Positions 9,492 through 18,480 of a stretch of DNA of 64,000 nucleotides are shown piece after piece; the stretch's first letter is position 1; each line of letters starts with the position of its first letter. Below the pieces are notes generated by a model. The model did no database searches. It saw nothing but the letters and a program-made list of their open reading frames with translations, and was not told where the DNA came from. The position numbers and the translations under genes were made by a program. Where the stretch lies: positions 220,586 to 284,585 of the forward strand of contig NZ_CP061320.1 of assembly GCF_018688495.1 (NCBI RefSeq), given 5' to 3'. This DNA comes from Polynucleobacter sp. Adler-ghost (GTDB lineage Bacteria > Pseudomonadota > Gammaproteobacteria > Burkholderiales > Burkholderiaceae).

Positions 9492-10157
9492 ATGAACACG
9501 GCTAAAAAAGCCCCTGTGGGTCAAGCTGCAATAACCACCCAAACTTCCCAAGCTTGCGCTCCGGGGTCCTCAATTGCTTATTCTGCTGATCATCTAGCAA
9601 ATCAATTCCTGATTGCTATGCCTGGGATGGTCGATCCCAATTTTGCTGGTTCAGTCATCTATCTTTTTGAGCATACTGAACGGGGTGCAATGGGCTTGGT
9701 GATTAATCGCCCGACCGAGCTTGACATGGGTGCCTTATTTGAAAAAATTGAGGTCAAGCTGGAGGCTGAGCCAGTATCGGAACAGCCGGTCTATTTTGGT
9801 GGTCCAGTGCAAATCGAGCGTGGCTTTGTCTTGCACGAACCCACCACTGAGGTGGCTTACAGCTCTTCCTTAGTCGTTCCAGGAGGTTTGACTATGACGA
9901 CATCTAAGGATGTGCTTGAGGCCGTTGCAACTGGTTCTGGACCCAGTAAGTTTTTAATGACCTTGGGCTATGCGGGCTGGGGTGCTGGCCAACTTGAGGA
10001 AGAAATTACCCTCAATGGCTGGATCAATGTCCCCTTGTCCCAGAAGCAAATGGTTGAGATTATTTTTAATACTCCCTCTAGCCAGCGCTATGAGCGGACA
10101 ATGAGTCTGTTGGGGTTTGACCCATCCCATCTATCTGGCGAGGCGGGACATGCCTGA
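9492..10157 (+). CDS. yqgE: YqgE/AlgH family protein (UPF0301)
   Basis: 221 residues. The family core begins near LANQFLIAMPGMVDPNFAGSV (first residues about 34-52) and contains YLFEHTERGAMGLVINRP, PVYFGGPVQIERGFVLH, and FLMTLGYAGWGAGQLEEEI, which are the conserved YqgE blocks. The first about 33 residues are a low-complexity extension, so an internal start is possible, but no better one is obvious. The biochemical role is not established (AlgH affects alginate production in Pseudomonas). Its last 8 bases overlap the ruvX start, indicating one operon yqgE-ruvX-pyrR-pyrB. Confidence 0.92.
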   Translation: MNTAKKAPVGQAAITTQTSQACAPGSSIAYSADHLANQFLIAMPGMVDPNFAGSVIYLFEHTERGAMGLVINRPTELDMGALFEKIEVKLEAEPVSEQPVYFGGPVQIERGFVLHEPTTEVAYSSSLVVPGGLTMTTSKDVLEAVATGSGPSKFLMTLGYAGWGAGQLEEEITLNGWINVPLSQKQMVEIIFNTPSSQRYERTMSLLGFDPSHLSGEAGHA

Positions 10158-10575
10158 GAGTATGAAGAAGGACGCAGAGTTGACGGTGATGGCCTTTGAC
10201 TTTGGGACGCGGCGGATTGGTGTTGCCGTTGGCAATACTTTGACCAAAGTTGGCCAGCCCTTAAAGATTATTGAGGAGCCATCAGAGGATGTGCGATTTA
10301 TGGCTATTCAGGCCCTTATAAAAGAATGGCAGCCAAATCAGTTGGTGGTGGGGCTACCATGCCATCCTGACGGTACAGAGCATGAAATGAGTGTCAAGGC
10401 CCGTCGCTTTGGTAATCAGCTGCATGGACGCTTTCAGTTGTCGGTGGAGTGGGTGGATGAGCGCTATACCTCGGCTGTTTTAGAGGGCAATCCTGAGATG
10501 CGAGACAATTTGGATGCCGAGTCTGCGGCCTTGATTTTGGAGCAGTATTTTCTTGAGAAGAATTGGATTAGTTGA
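10150..10575 (+). CDS. ruvX: Holliday junction resolvase-like / pre-16S rRNA nuclease YqgF
   Basis: 141 residues from ATG 10150, chosen over an in-frame TTG at 10117 because GAGGCGGG just before it is a fair ribosome-binding site and the longer form would run deep into yqgE. RNase H-like motifs: MAFDFGTRRIGVAVGN (catalytic Asp), VVGLPCHPDGTEHE, and VDERYTSAVLEG. In E. coli YqgF is needed for 16S rRNA 5'-end maturation. It overlaps yqgE by 8 bases and its stop lies one base before the pyrR ATG, so translation is probably coupled. Confidence 0.93.
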   Translation: MPESMKKDAELTVMAFDFGTRRIGVAVGNTLTKVGQPLKIIEEPSEDVRFMAIQALIKEWQPNQLVVGLPCHPDGTEHEMSVKARRFGNQLHGRFQLSVEWVDERYTSAVLEGNPEMRDNLDAESAALILEQYFLEKNWIS

Positions 10576-10576
10576 G

Positions 10577-11083
10577 ATGAATGCAGAGCAGTCCTATCTG
10601 AAATTACTAGCAACTTTGAGTCAGCGCAAAAAGGCTGGTGAGGTATTTGAGTTGGCCGGTCTTGCAATGGGTGGAGCGTGGATTGCAGAACGTTTAGCTA
10701 CCGATTTAAATCTTCCCTACTTTGGCGTAATTAATGTGGCGTTTCATCGCGATGACTATGCTGAGAAGGGGATGACAGCGCTTCGCACTGCCAGCACGAT
10801 GTCCACCCATCTTCCTTTTGAGGTCAATGGTGCAAACGTGATTTTGATTGATGACGTTTTGCTTACTGGTCGTACGGTTCGTGCAGCGCTCAATGAGTTA
10901 TTTGATTTTGGTAGACCTGCCCAAGTCGAGTTGATGGTTTTGGCGGATCGTGAGAACCGTGAGTTGCCGATCTCAGCCGGCTTTGTAGGAGAGAGAGTGA
11001 GTGTTCCAGAGAATCAAATATTAGTTTTAGAAAAAGATGATGCTGGTAAGTTCAGCTTCCAATTAGAGGAGCGCGCAGCATGA
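10577..11083 (+). CDS. pyrR: Bifunctional pyr operon regulator / uracil phosphoribosyltransferase
   Basis: 168 residues from ATG 10577 (an in-frame TTG at 10553 would overlap ruvX and adds nothing conserved). The PRPP-binding loop [18 protein letters not shown] (about residues 91-108) is the hallmark, preceded by GAWIAERLA and followed by [13 protein letters not shown]. In Bacillus PyrR binds pyr mRNA to attenuate transcription. In betaproteobacteria it is found directly upstream of pyrB, as here, where its last four bases overlap the pyrB start (ATGA). No clear PyrR-type attenuator hairpin was identified in the operon. Confidence 0.92.
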   Translation: MNAEQSYLKLLATLSQRKKAGEVFELAGLAMGGAWIAERLATDLNLPYFGVINVAFHRDDYAEKGMTALRTASTMSTHLPFEVNGANVILIDDVLLTGRTVRAALNELFDFGRPAQVELMVLADRENRELPISAGFVGERVSVPENQILVLEKDDAGKFSFQLEERAA

Positions 11084-12060
11084 GTGGAATGAATGGCTTA
11101 GTAAACGCTCCGGTAAATCAATTTAATGCTGCCGGTGAGTTAACTCACTTGCTAACCTTAGAGGGTTTACCAAAAGAGCAAATCCTCCACATCCTTGATA
11201 CTGCGCAACAGTTTGTCAGCATCACAGATCCTGCGAGAGAGGTAAAAAAGGTTCCGCTACTGCGTGGCAAGAGTGTCTTCAATCTATTTTTTGAAAACTC
11301 CACCCGTACCCGCACTACTTTTGAGATTGCTGCTAAGCGTTTGTCTGCAGATGTCATTAACTTAGACATCTCTACATCTTCTACTGCAAAAGGCGAAAGT
11401 CTTTTAGATACGATTGATAACTTAGTGGCTATGCAGGCGGATATTTTTGTAGTGCGCCATAGTGTTTCTAGAGCGCCGATTGAGATCGCCCAGCACGTTC
11501 CTGCGCATGTTCACGTAGTCAATGCCGGTGATGGTAGTCACCAGCATCCTACCCAAGGCTTGTTGGATATGTATACGATGCGCCACTTTAAGAAAGACTT
11601 TAGCGGTCTGAAAGTAGCGATTGTGGGCGATATTGTGCACAGCCGAGTTGCTAAATCGAATATTTGCGCATTGAGAACTTTGGGTTGTACAGATATTCGT
11701 GCGATTGGACCCGAGAGTCTTTTGCCAAGCGACTTAGATATGCTGGGAGTAAAAGTATTCCACAGTATGGAAGAGGGCTTAAAGGGTGTTGATGTAGTCA
11801 TGACCTTGCGTATTCAGAAGGAGCGCATGGAAGCAGGGCAGGTCCCAGAGGGTGACGCTTTCTTTAAGCAGTATGGCTTAACGCCTACGCGCTTGGCTTT
11901 GGCTAAGCCTGATGCCATTGTGATGCATCCAGGTCCTATGAATCGAGGTGTGGAAATTGATTCTGCTGTAGCGGATGGTTCTCAGTCGGTCATTCTGAAT
12001 CAAGTCACCTTTGGCATTGCAGTGCGTATGGCGGTGATGTCCATCGTTGCTGGTAACTAG
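11080..12060 (+). CDS. pyrB: Aspartate carbamoyltransferase, catalytic subunit
   Basis: 326 residues, slightly longer than E. coli PyrB. It joins carbamoyl phosphate to aspartate, the committed step of pyrimidine synthesis. Key motifs: [15 protein letters not shown] (carbamoyl-phosphate site, about 74-88), RHSVSRAP (about 126-133), [13 protein letters not shown] (about 152-164), and the C-terminal [12 protein letters not shown] (about 286-297, aspartate site). It overlaps pyrR by 4 bases. No pyrI follows, and a glycosyltransferase starts 24 bases later. pyrC is not nearby. Confidence 0.96.
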   Translation: MSGMNGLVNAPVNQFNAAGELTHLLTLEGLPKEQILHILDTAQQFVSITDPAREVKKVPLLRGKSVFNLFFENSTRTRTTFEIAAKRLSADVINLDISTSSTAKGESLLDTIDNLVAMQADIFVVRHSVSRAPIEIAQHVPAHVHVVNAGDGSHQHPTQGLLDMYTMRHFKKDFSGLKVAIVGDIVHSRVAKSNICALRTLGCTDIRAIGPESLLPSDLDMLGVKVFHSMEEGLKGVDVVMTLRIQKERMEAGQVPEGDAFFKQYGLTPTRLALAKPDAIVMHPGPMNRGVEIDSAVADGSQSVILNQVTFGIAVRMAVMSIVAGN

Positions 12061-12084
12061 TCGCTGTTGCGAGTAATTGCGCTA

Positions 12085-13425
12085 ATGCAAAAAAAGAACT
12101 GGTTGATTCTGTCGCATGGCTTCAATATGGATGGAAGAGCATCTAGTCTCACCATTACTGACAAGATCCCTTATTTATTAGATGCTGGTATCAAGCCGCA
12201 TGTCTTTAGTGCAATTACTGGCATTAGAGATGCCCGCTTTCCGCATAAACAATTTCTAGCTTGGGGTCCAGCAGCTTTTCGTTTTGATTTCCGGCATTGG
12301 ATTGCTAATCAATACGGCAGGGGATGGTTTTACAAGATCTCCACGGGATTGGTCTCACTGGTGCTTGCGCCGTTTATTGCGCTGGAGAAATTCTTTCTTG
12401 GTTGCTCTAGTCAATGGTCATGGGCAATGCCGGCTTATTTCCATGGTCTAAAGCTAATAAGAGATGGTAAGGTCGATTTAATCTACTCGACTGGAGGCGC
12501 TTGGTCTGCCCACTTAGCAGGTTTATGGCTTAAGAAAAAAACAGGCTTACCCTTGATTGTGGAAATTCATGATCCGCTAGTAATACGTAATAGTCCAACT
12601 GATCCAGGGTTTGATAAGCCCAAAAATCGCGATGCACAATTTCGTCAATACTTAGAAAAACAAATTTGTAAATATGCGGATTTAGCTTGGTGGTTTACTG
12701 AAGGTGCTTTGCATTACGCAAAGCTACGTAATCCTAATCTCAATACGCATGACAATGCTCATGGGTTTGTCTTGATGCCGGGAGCTGAGCCTCCCGGAGG
12801 GTTAGATGCGAATCCAGTACATAGCTATACCAAGCAACTGAATCTTTGTCACTTTGGATCCTTGGCAAATGATCGTTCGCTATCAACCATCCTGAATGCC
12901 TTAGTTCTGTTGCTAAGTAAGCATCCAGAAGCGAGAGAATGTATACGAGTGCATGCCTATGGTGCGCCCTTAGACCCTTTAACTGTGGAGGCTCTGAAAA
13001 GCCTTAAGTTCGATGATCTGTTGTTGGCTCATGGTCGCCTAGAGAAAGATCCTGTAACTGGTATGTCTGGCAGAGAGCGTGTAGTGGAAAAGATGCAGTC
13101 AGCCGATGTACTGATTTTGTTGCATGGTAACGATGAGTGGTGTGCTGAATATATTCCTTCTAAGCTCTACGACTATCTTTGGACGGGAAGGCCTATTTGG
13201 GGTATTACGCATCGCAATCCACAGTTAGATCAAATGTTGCTGGATCGGGGCGCTTACCTAAGTCCGCAGAGTGAACCTCAGGCTGTAGCGCTTGCTTTAG
13301 AAAGAATCTGGCTAGATTGGAAAAATCAGCAATTGATAGCGCCGAAGTGGCTACCGGTTGGCGCTGATCAGGCTGCGTATAGAATACTTTCAGAAGTTCA
13401 CACACTCACTGAAAGAAGCGCTTGA
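12085..13425 (+). CDS. Glycosyltransferase, probable GT-B fold (GT4-like)
   Basis: About 446 residues from ATG 12085; an in-frame TTG at 12067 is an alternative start. An N-terminal segment ILSHGFNMDGRASSLTI and a middle IYSTGGAWSAHLAGLWLK, then PLIVEIHDPL, resemble the acceptor-side domain of GT-B enzymes. The C-terminal LCHFGSLANDRSLSTIL and KLYDYLWTGRPIWGI followed by a conserved Glu/Gln-rich stretch fit the nucleotide-sugar domain. Donor and acceptor cannot be read from sequence. It opens a five-gene surface-glycan block after pyrB and overlaps the next gene by 4 bases. It was probably placed in this housekeeping region secondarily. Confidence 0.72.
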   Translation: MQKKNWLILSHGFNMDGRASSLTITDKIPYLLDAGIKPHVFSAITGIRDARFPHKQFLAWGPAAFRFDFRHWIANQYGRGWFYKISTGLVSLVLAPFIALEKFFLGCSSQWSWAMPAYFHGLKLIRDGKVDLIYSTGGAWSAHLAGLWLKKKTGLPLIVEIHDPLVIRNSPTDPGFDKPKNRDAQFRQYLEKQICKYADLAWWFTEGALHYAKLRNPNLNTHDNAHGFVLMPGAEPPGGLDANPVHSYTKQLNLCHFGSLANDRSLSTILNALVLLLSKHPEARECIRVHAYGAPLDPLTVEALKSLKFDDLLLAHGRLEKDPVTGMSGRERVVEKMQSADVLILLHGNDEWCAEYIPSKLYDYLWTGRPIWGITHRNPQLDQMLLDRGAYLSPQSEPQAVALALERIWLDWKNQQLIAPKWLPVGADQAAYRILSEVHTLTERSA

Positions 13426-14324
13426 ACGACCTAGTTCTATATTGCAAATCCTATTGCCGAGATTTTATTCGGCTAAAGCGTTTGTTGTCTTCGATAAATC
13501 AATATAACGTTGATCAAATCCCTTTTTATATCTCCACTCCGCAAGATCAATATCAAGATCTGGTTTCTGTCTTAGGTAATATCGGTGGTTATGAGTGGGT
13601 TTCAGATGAATCAATTATTGCTGCAAACCCACGTGTTCCACAGGGGATTGAAAAAACACGATCTGGCAGCCTTAGTCAGCAAGCCATTAAGTCGGAGTTT
13701 TGGCGTCTAGGAATAGCCAATAATTATGTCTGCTTTGATTCTGACTGCATCTTTATTAAAGCGTTCAAAAAGTCTGATTTTATAAGTTCAGACGGAAATC
13801 CTTATACAGTTATCTATCAAAATAAAGAGTTTTATCAACTTGCCATTAATCGTGGGCAAGATCAGGTTGAGTCCAATCTATGTCAAGAGGGTGATCGTGT
13901 TAAGGCATTGTTTTCTAGATCTGGCCCAAATTACTATTGCCCGTGCCCACCATTTATTTGGTCTGCCAAGGTTTGGGAATCTCTGGACCTCCAGTACCTT
14001 CAGCCAAGGGGTCTCACCTTCTGGGATGTCTCGAGCGACGACCATCCAGAAACTTTGCTCTACCTAGAGGCTTTGTTAAATTATCGGGTGATACCTTTGC
14101 ACCCCATTGAGCAGTTGTTTAGAATTTATTATTACGACTGGCAATACTATCTTTTGCGCAGAATAGGTGAGAAAGAGGATAATTTAAAAGTGAATTACTT
14201 GGGCGTGATCTACCAATCTAATTGGGATTCAGGAATGGATTTTGGCGCTACATCCAAATCCCTTGGATCACGCATGCTCCGCCGTTTAAAGCGATTTGGA
14301 CGCTATTTACAAAGTTATATTTAA
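13422..14324 (+). CDS. DUF6492-like glycan biosynthesis protein (glycosyltransferase-like)
   Basis: 300 residues starting with TTG 13422, which overlaps the TGA of the previous gene. It begins LVLYCKSYCRDFIRLKRLLSSI and contains PFYISTPQDQYQDL and NYVCFDSDCIFIKAF. The last includes a D-S-D-like motif as in GT-A nucleotide-sugar enzymes. This pattern resembles proteins annotated DUF6492; the family name is from memory and moderately certain. The activity is unknown. Its position between two glycosyltransferases argues for a sugar-transfer role in the same polysaccharide. Confidence 0.6.
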   Translation: MNDLVLYCKSYCRDFIRLKRLLSSINQYNVDQIPFYISTPQDQYQDLVSVLGNIGGYEWVSDESIIAANPRVPQGIEKTRSGSLSQQAIKSEFWRLGIANNYVCFDSDCIFIKAFKKSDFISSDGNPYTVIYQNKEFYQLAINRGQDQVESNLCQEGDRVKALFSRSGPNYYCPCPPFIWSAKVWESLDLQYLQPRGLTFWDVSSDDHPETLLYLEALLNYRVIPLHPIEQLFRIYYYDWQYYLLRRIGEKEDNLKVNYLGVIYQSNWDSGMDFGATSKSLGSRMLRRLKRFGRYLQSYI

Positions 14325-14331
14325 GGTTGTA

Positions 14332-15285
14332 ATGAACGCTAAACCACTCGTTAGTATTTTGATGCCAGCTTTTAATTCGGAGTCCTATATTAATGAGGCT
14401 ATTGATAGCATATTGGATCAAACGTATGACAATATCCAACTCATTATTTACGATGATGGTTCTACAGATGCAACCAGGACACTAATTAAAGATTACCTTG
14501 ATCCAAGAATCATAGGGATATTTGCTGATCAAAATTATGGCGTAGTTCATGCTCGAAATGTAATGATTGACCGAGCAGAAGGCAAATATATTGCCCTTAT
14601 GGATGCAGATGATATTGCTCACCCATCGCGAATTGAAAAGCAGTTGGTCTACTTGGAGAATAATTTTTGCGATGTTATTGGCAGTGCTCAGTTGGTCTTA
14701 AATCAAAAAACGGGGGAAGTTAAGAAGTCAAAAGACAACTTTACTGATTCTGATATACGTGCATTATTGAGTGTGTACTGCACGCTATGTAATTCATCGG
14801 TAACAATGAGATCTGAGATATTGAAGAAATTTAAGTACGATGCGAATTTTCTGTTTGCGGAGGATTACTTTCTATGGGCTCGTCTAGCAGGCGCTCAATA
14901 CCGTTTTAAAAATTTGAAGGATCGATTAATTACATATAGGATCTACCCGCAGCAAAGTAGCTTGCTAAGTAAAGAAAGGTCCAATATGGCTTCTATGTCG
15001 GTTAGGCGTCAGTACTTGGAAATGCTGGGAATTTCTGCAAAATTTACGCCACAACCAATGGCTATCTATTCAAGGCTTAGGCTGGGTGTTGGGTTGATTG
15101 GATTATTAAACCAACAATTTAGTGGCATTTCTTTTCGTGCTAATTGCGAAATTTATGCTCGTTTCCAGTCCCGTAATAATGCCATCTTATCAATTATGCA
15201 GCGTTTGGAGAGGGTGATTATTGGGGTTATTTGTTTAGTTTCCGCTCGTCTACTGAGGTTTAAAGATCGATATCACCTAAGGTAG
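14332..15285 (+). CDS. Glycosyltransferase family 2
   Basis: About 317 residues from ATG 14332, with TAAGG seven bases ahead; an upstream in-frame TTG at 14296 would overlap the previous gene. The GT-A core is clear: LVSILMPAFNSESYINEAID, QTYDNIQLIIYDDGSTDAT, then the metal-binding ALMDADDIAHPSRIEKQ (Asp-Ala-Asp-Asp), and later FLFAEDYFLWARL (catalytic-base region). Family 2 transfers a sugar from a nucleotide donor at the cytoplasmic membrane. The C-terminal about 70 residues are basic and may be a membrane-associated helix pair. Donor and acceptor are unknown. Confidence 0.88.
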   Translation: MNAKPLVSILMPAFNSESYINEAIDSILDQTYDNIQLIIYDDGSTDATRTLIKDYLDPRIIGIFADQNYGVVHARNVMIDRAEGKYIALMDADDIAHPSRIEKQLVYLENNFCDVIGSAQLVLNQKTGEVKKSKDNFTDSDIRALLSVYCTLCNSSVTMRSEILKKFKYDANFLFAEDYFLWARLAGAQYRFKNLKDRLITYRIYPQQSSLLSKERSNMASMSVRRQYLEMLGISAKFTPQPMAIYSRLRLGVGLIGLLNQQFSGISFRANCEIYARFQSRNNAILSIMQRLERVIIGVICLVSARLLRFKDRYHLR

Positions 15286-15358
15286 ATACAAGTACCATTA
15301 ATTCAAAACAAGCATTACCCACAATTTGATTGACTAGCCTCATCTTCAATATGTTTTT

Positions 15359-17245
15359 ATGAATTCACTACTACGGCCCCAAGCTAACTATCGCCCTGAT
15401 ATTGATGGCCTGCGTGCAATCGCAGTTATCATGGTTGTGGTTTTTCATACCTTCCCAAGCAAACTGGGCGGTGGTTTTATAGGTGTGGATATATTTTTTG
15501 TCATCTCCGGCTTCTTAATAACAAATATTCTTATTAATGGCTTAAAAGAAAATAAATTTGACCTCGTCAATTTTTACTGTCGACGTATTCAACGTATTTT
15601 CCCCGCGTTAATAGTTGTGCTAGTGGCATGTTTTACTTTTGGTTGGTTTAATTTGCTTGCGGATGAGTATAAGCAGCTAGGAAAGCATATTGGCGGGGGC
15701 GCATCATTTAGCTCTAATTTCATTTTGTTAAGCGAAAGTGGATATTTTGATGCCTCATCTATTTCAAAGCCCTTGCTCCATCTTTGGTCTTTGGCAATTG
15801 AGGAGCAATTTTATCTTTTATGGCCCATCCTTCTCTGGATTGGCTGGAGGCTCCACCTTAACTTAGCTTTTGTAACCCTTTCTCTTTTTTGCTTTTCTTT
15901 TTTGGCGAATTTATATACATTGCAATTCTTGGCTGGTGGCGCACCTCTTTTCTACTTGCCACAAAATAGATTTTGGGAGTTAATGCTGGGTGGTTTATTG
16001 GCATGCCAACCCCAACTTTTTTCAAAACAACTGAAGGGGCTGGTATATCCAGCTTCCGTAGAAATAAAAAATACCCTTTCGATAGCAGGTCTTGGGTTAG
16101 TTGCCCTTGGGGCGTTATTTATTTCTGAGCATTCAATGTATCCAGGTTACTGGGCGCTTATTCCAACGATAGGGGTTTTTTTTATTATCTCTGCTGGGCC
16201 AGATGCATGGATTAATCGAAAATTCTTATCTCACCCAGCAGTAGTTTGGGTCGGGTTAATTAGCTTCCCTTTGTACCTTTGGCATTGGCCAATACTTTCT
16301 TTTTTGCACATCATCAGCGTAGATGAACCTTCTAATTTATACAAGTCGATGGGTTTGCTATTTTCTTTGCTACTAGCGGTTTGTACATATTACTTTGTTG
16401 AGAAATTTTTTCGTTTTGGTCCCGTCAGTTTAATCAAGGTTTTCATCCTAATTGCCCTCTTGTCAACAATTGGTTTTGTTGGATATAACACCTACGTTAG
16501 AGATGGCCTTACTTTTAGGTTAAATCAAATTCAATTTCGACTTCCAATAGCGTTGCAGAAATTAGGCGAAAAATATATAAAGCCACCTGAAGATAGTCTA
16601 AACCTAGCTGAAAATGATATTAAGAAAGATAAAATTTTTCTTTGGGGTGACTCATATGCTGAGCATTTGCTTGTTGGGTATAAAAAAATATTAGGCGAAA
16701 AATATCAAATTGAAAATATTGGCATCCAAGGATGCCCGCCAATTCTCAAGCTTGATATTACATGGCGAGAGGGGTGCTCCAAGAGCAATGAAGACAAGAT
16801 TGAGAAAATCAAAAATGAGTGGCCAGAGCGTCTAGTTCTCGCAGCAAATTGGACTGATTATGATTGGAGGCGAGTGCAGGTAACGATTGATGAATTAAGG
16901 AGGATAGGGTATGACAAAATCGAAATCGTAGGCCCCGCCCCTCAATGGAGAGAAAGTCTTTATAAGCAACTCTATCTCAATTATCTAGCAACCAAAGATG
17001 AAAATATTCCCTATCGCATGAATTTTGGATTAAATAATAATTTTCTTGAAATCGAACCCCAATTAAAAGCTATTGCAATTCAAAATAAAATTAACTATCT
17101 TTCTATAGTTGACGTTTTATGCAATAACTCGGGATGTATAACAAGATTTGGTGAGGACTCAAGGGACCTTGCCAGTTTTGATGGCGGTCACCTGACCTCC
17201 GCGGCTTCTATATATGTTGTGTCAAGATTTTATAAGTCCAAATAA
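15359..17245 (+). CDS. Acyltransferase 3 (OafA/YrhL type) with C-terminal SGNH domain
   Basis: 628 residues. An N-terminal integral-membrane acyltransferase domain of about ten helices starts at RPDIDGLRAIAVIMVVVFHT (the catalytic His region), followed by FIGVDIFFVISGFLI, RRIQRIFPAL, and LWSLAIEEQFYLLWPI. The C-terminal about 250 residues look like an SGNH hydrolase: FLWGDSYAEHL (nucleophile Ser, about residue 431) and SFDGGHLTSAAS (catalytic Asp and His, about 608-620). Such two-domain proteins O-acetylate surface polysaccharides, LPS or peptidoglycan. It is separated from the GT2 gene by 73 bases. Confidence 0.88.
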   Translation: MNSLLRPQANYRPDIDGLRAIAVIMVVVFHTFPSKLGGGFIGVDIFFVISGFLITNILINGLKENKFDLVNFYCRRIQRIFPALIVVLVACFTFGWFNLLADEYKQLGKHIGGGASFSSNFILLSESGYFDASSISKPLLHLWSLAIEEQFYLLWPILLWIGWRLHLNLAFVTLSLFCFSFLANLYTLQFLAGGAPLFYLPQNRFWELMLGGLLACQPQLFSKQLKGLVYPASVEIKNTLSIAGLGLVALGALFISEHSMYPGYWALIPTIGVFFIISAGPDAWINRKFLSHPAVVWVGLISFPLYLWHWPILSFLHIISVDEPSNLYKSMGLLFSLLLAVCTYYFVEKFFRFGPVSLIKVFILIALLSTIGFVGYNTYVRDGLTFRLNQIQFRLPIALQKLGEKYIKPPEDSLNLAENDIKKDKIFLWGDSYAEHLLVGYKKILGEKYQIENIGIQGCPPILKLDITWREGCSKSNEDKIEKIKNEWPERLVLAANWTDYDWRRVQVTIDELRRIGYDKIEIVGPAPQWRESLYKQLYLNYLATKDENIPYRMNFGLNNNFLEIEPQLKAIAIQNKINYLSIVDVLCNNSGCITRFGEDSRDLASFDGGHLTSAASIYVVSRFYKSK

Positions 17246-17433
17246 GTATCAAATTTAAAGTCTGGCTTTAGCAGTTTTTGGGATGGTGTTGCTAGGTAAA
17301 TAGATTTGCATATATTTATAGAGCGTTGGAGCAGTTTTTCGTAGGATCTATGACTCCTCTCTGGATGGGCAAGGTTTTCCTGAGAAAATATTATTCTAAG
17401 CTCTGATTCGTAGATCAATATTGATGCATGCAT
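17230..17433 (-). other. Possible small protein or decayed gene remnant (67 codons)
   Basis: A 67-codon ATG-started frame on the minus strand occupies the 206-base spacer between the acyltransferase and the fucosyltransferase gene and runs 16 bases into the acyltransferase end. The translation is charged and not low-complexity (for example SQENLAHPERSHRSYEKLL), unlike a random AT-rich spacer frame. I do not recognise it. It could be the tail of a lost gene downstream of the fucosyltransferase, or chance. No convincing ribosome-binding site was seen. Confidence 0.25.
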
Positions 17434-17451
17434 TTAGTTGTATGCTGCAGT

Positions 17452-18480
17452 TTATTGTTTATCAGGCTGCCAAATTAAATCATTGCATATCTTGTCAATA
17501 ATTTTCGCAACGTATTTGCTTGTATCAAACTCCATTGCTTTTGGGCTAGTTAAGAATTCTTGAATGCTATCCTGGTATTTTTGATATTTGGCTTGGTCTA
17601 TCCCCAGGAGAAATTTATGGGCTTCCTCCGTGCTTTTAAAGTCACGACGATCAATAAAGCAGTCATTGGGAATGTGTTTATCTATAGTGTTTGCACCCCA
17701 ATATATGGGTACGCAACCATTAAAAAAGCAATCATAGATTTTTTCGGTAATGTAGTCTGGCAAATTAGCGACGTTTTCGTAGCAATAAGCAAACTTGGCA
17801 TGCTGATATATGCTTCCCTTATCTGCGACCTCTCCGGCGTAACTTGGAAATGGATTATATCCAAATGATTGGGTTGCTAAACGCTTCATACGTCTAGTTA
17901 TTTTTTTGGAAAAAGTGAAGGCGGGTTCAGGCTTATTCCAGCCCAATCCATATAGTAAAAAATATTGAGGGGCATTTTTTTCGTACCAGCGGATGACCTT
18001 GATACGCTCCTTGTAGAGATCGCCGTCAACTTCAATAGGAAATGCTTTGTTGGCATTAATGATGCACGAAAAAATAGGGCGTTCTTTAAATGAGGGCGTC
18101 ACTCTTTTTTGAATTTGATTGGGTACGAATATATGAGTGACATTTGGCAGATCCAGCAAGTTTGTATTCCAAGTGAACACGCCATTAAATGAATTAAGGT
18201 AACGCCTATCGTTGTTGAGTGGACATATGTATGGATTTTCAGTAGCAATAAGGTATTTTGGCGCAGGGATTTGATCGACATCTTGACCATCATGCAAGAT
18301 GCTAAAAGCAACCTCCTTGCCTTGATTGACGTCAGGATTATTTAGTTCAATACCGCGCTTCAGAAATTCTGACCTCAACAATCGGTTAGTGAATGTGGGA
18401 TTGTATGTGTGGTGCCTATCAATTTCTTCAAAAGAGGCATTATTAACTCTATCTTGTTGGTAGTAATTGGCGAGTAACAT
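17452..18480 (-). CDS. Glycosyltransferase family 10 (alpha-1,3/4-fucosyltransferase-like)
   Basis: 342 residues. The family-10 signature is unmistakable near residues 245-270: YITEKIYDCFFNGCVPIYWG, preceded by KFAYCYENVANLPD and followed by FIDRRDF. These residues bind GDP-fucose. Earlier, LYGLGWNKP and SIYQHAKF are also family-like. Enzymes of this type add L-fucose in alpha-1,3 or alpha-1,4 linkage, as in Lewis-type O-antigen ends. The gene is alone on the minus strand between plus-strand glycan genes. GDP-L-fucose synthesis genes (manC-gmd-fcl) are present at 56873-60544 and could supply the donor. Confidence 0.86.
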   Translation of the reverse strand: MLLANYYQQDRVNNASFEEIDRHHTYNPTFTNRLLRSEFLKRGIELNNPDVNQGKEVAFSILHDGQDVDQIPAPKYLIATENPYICPLNNDRRYLNSFNGVFTWNTNLLDLPNVTHIFVPNQIQKRVTPSFKERPIFSCIINANKAFPIEVDGDLYKERIKVIRWYEKNAPQYFLLYGLGWNKPEPAFTFSKKITRRMKRLATQSFGYNPFPSYAGEVADKGSIYQHAKFAYCYENVANLPDYITEKIYDCFFNGCVPIYWGANTIDKHIPNDCFIDRRDFKSTEEAHKFLLGIDQAKYQKYQDSIQEFLTSPKAMEFDTSKYVAKIIDKICNDLIWQPDKQ

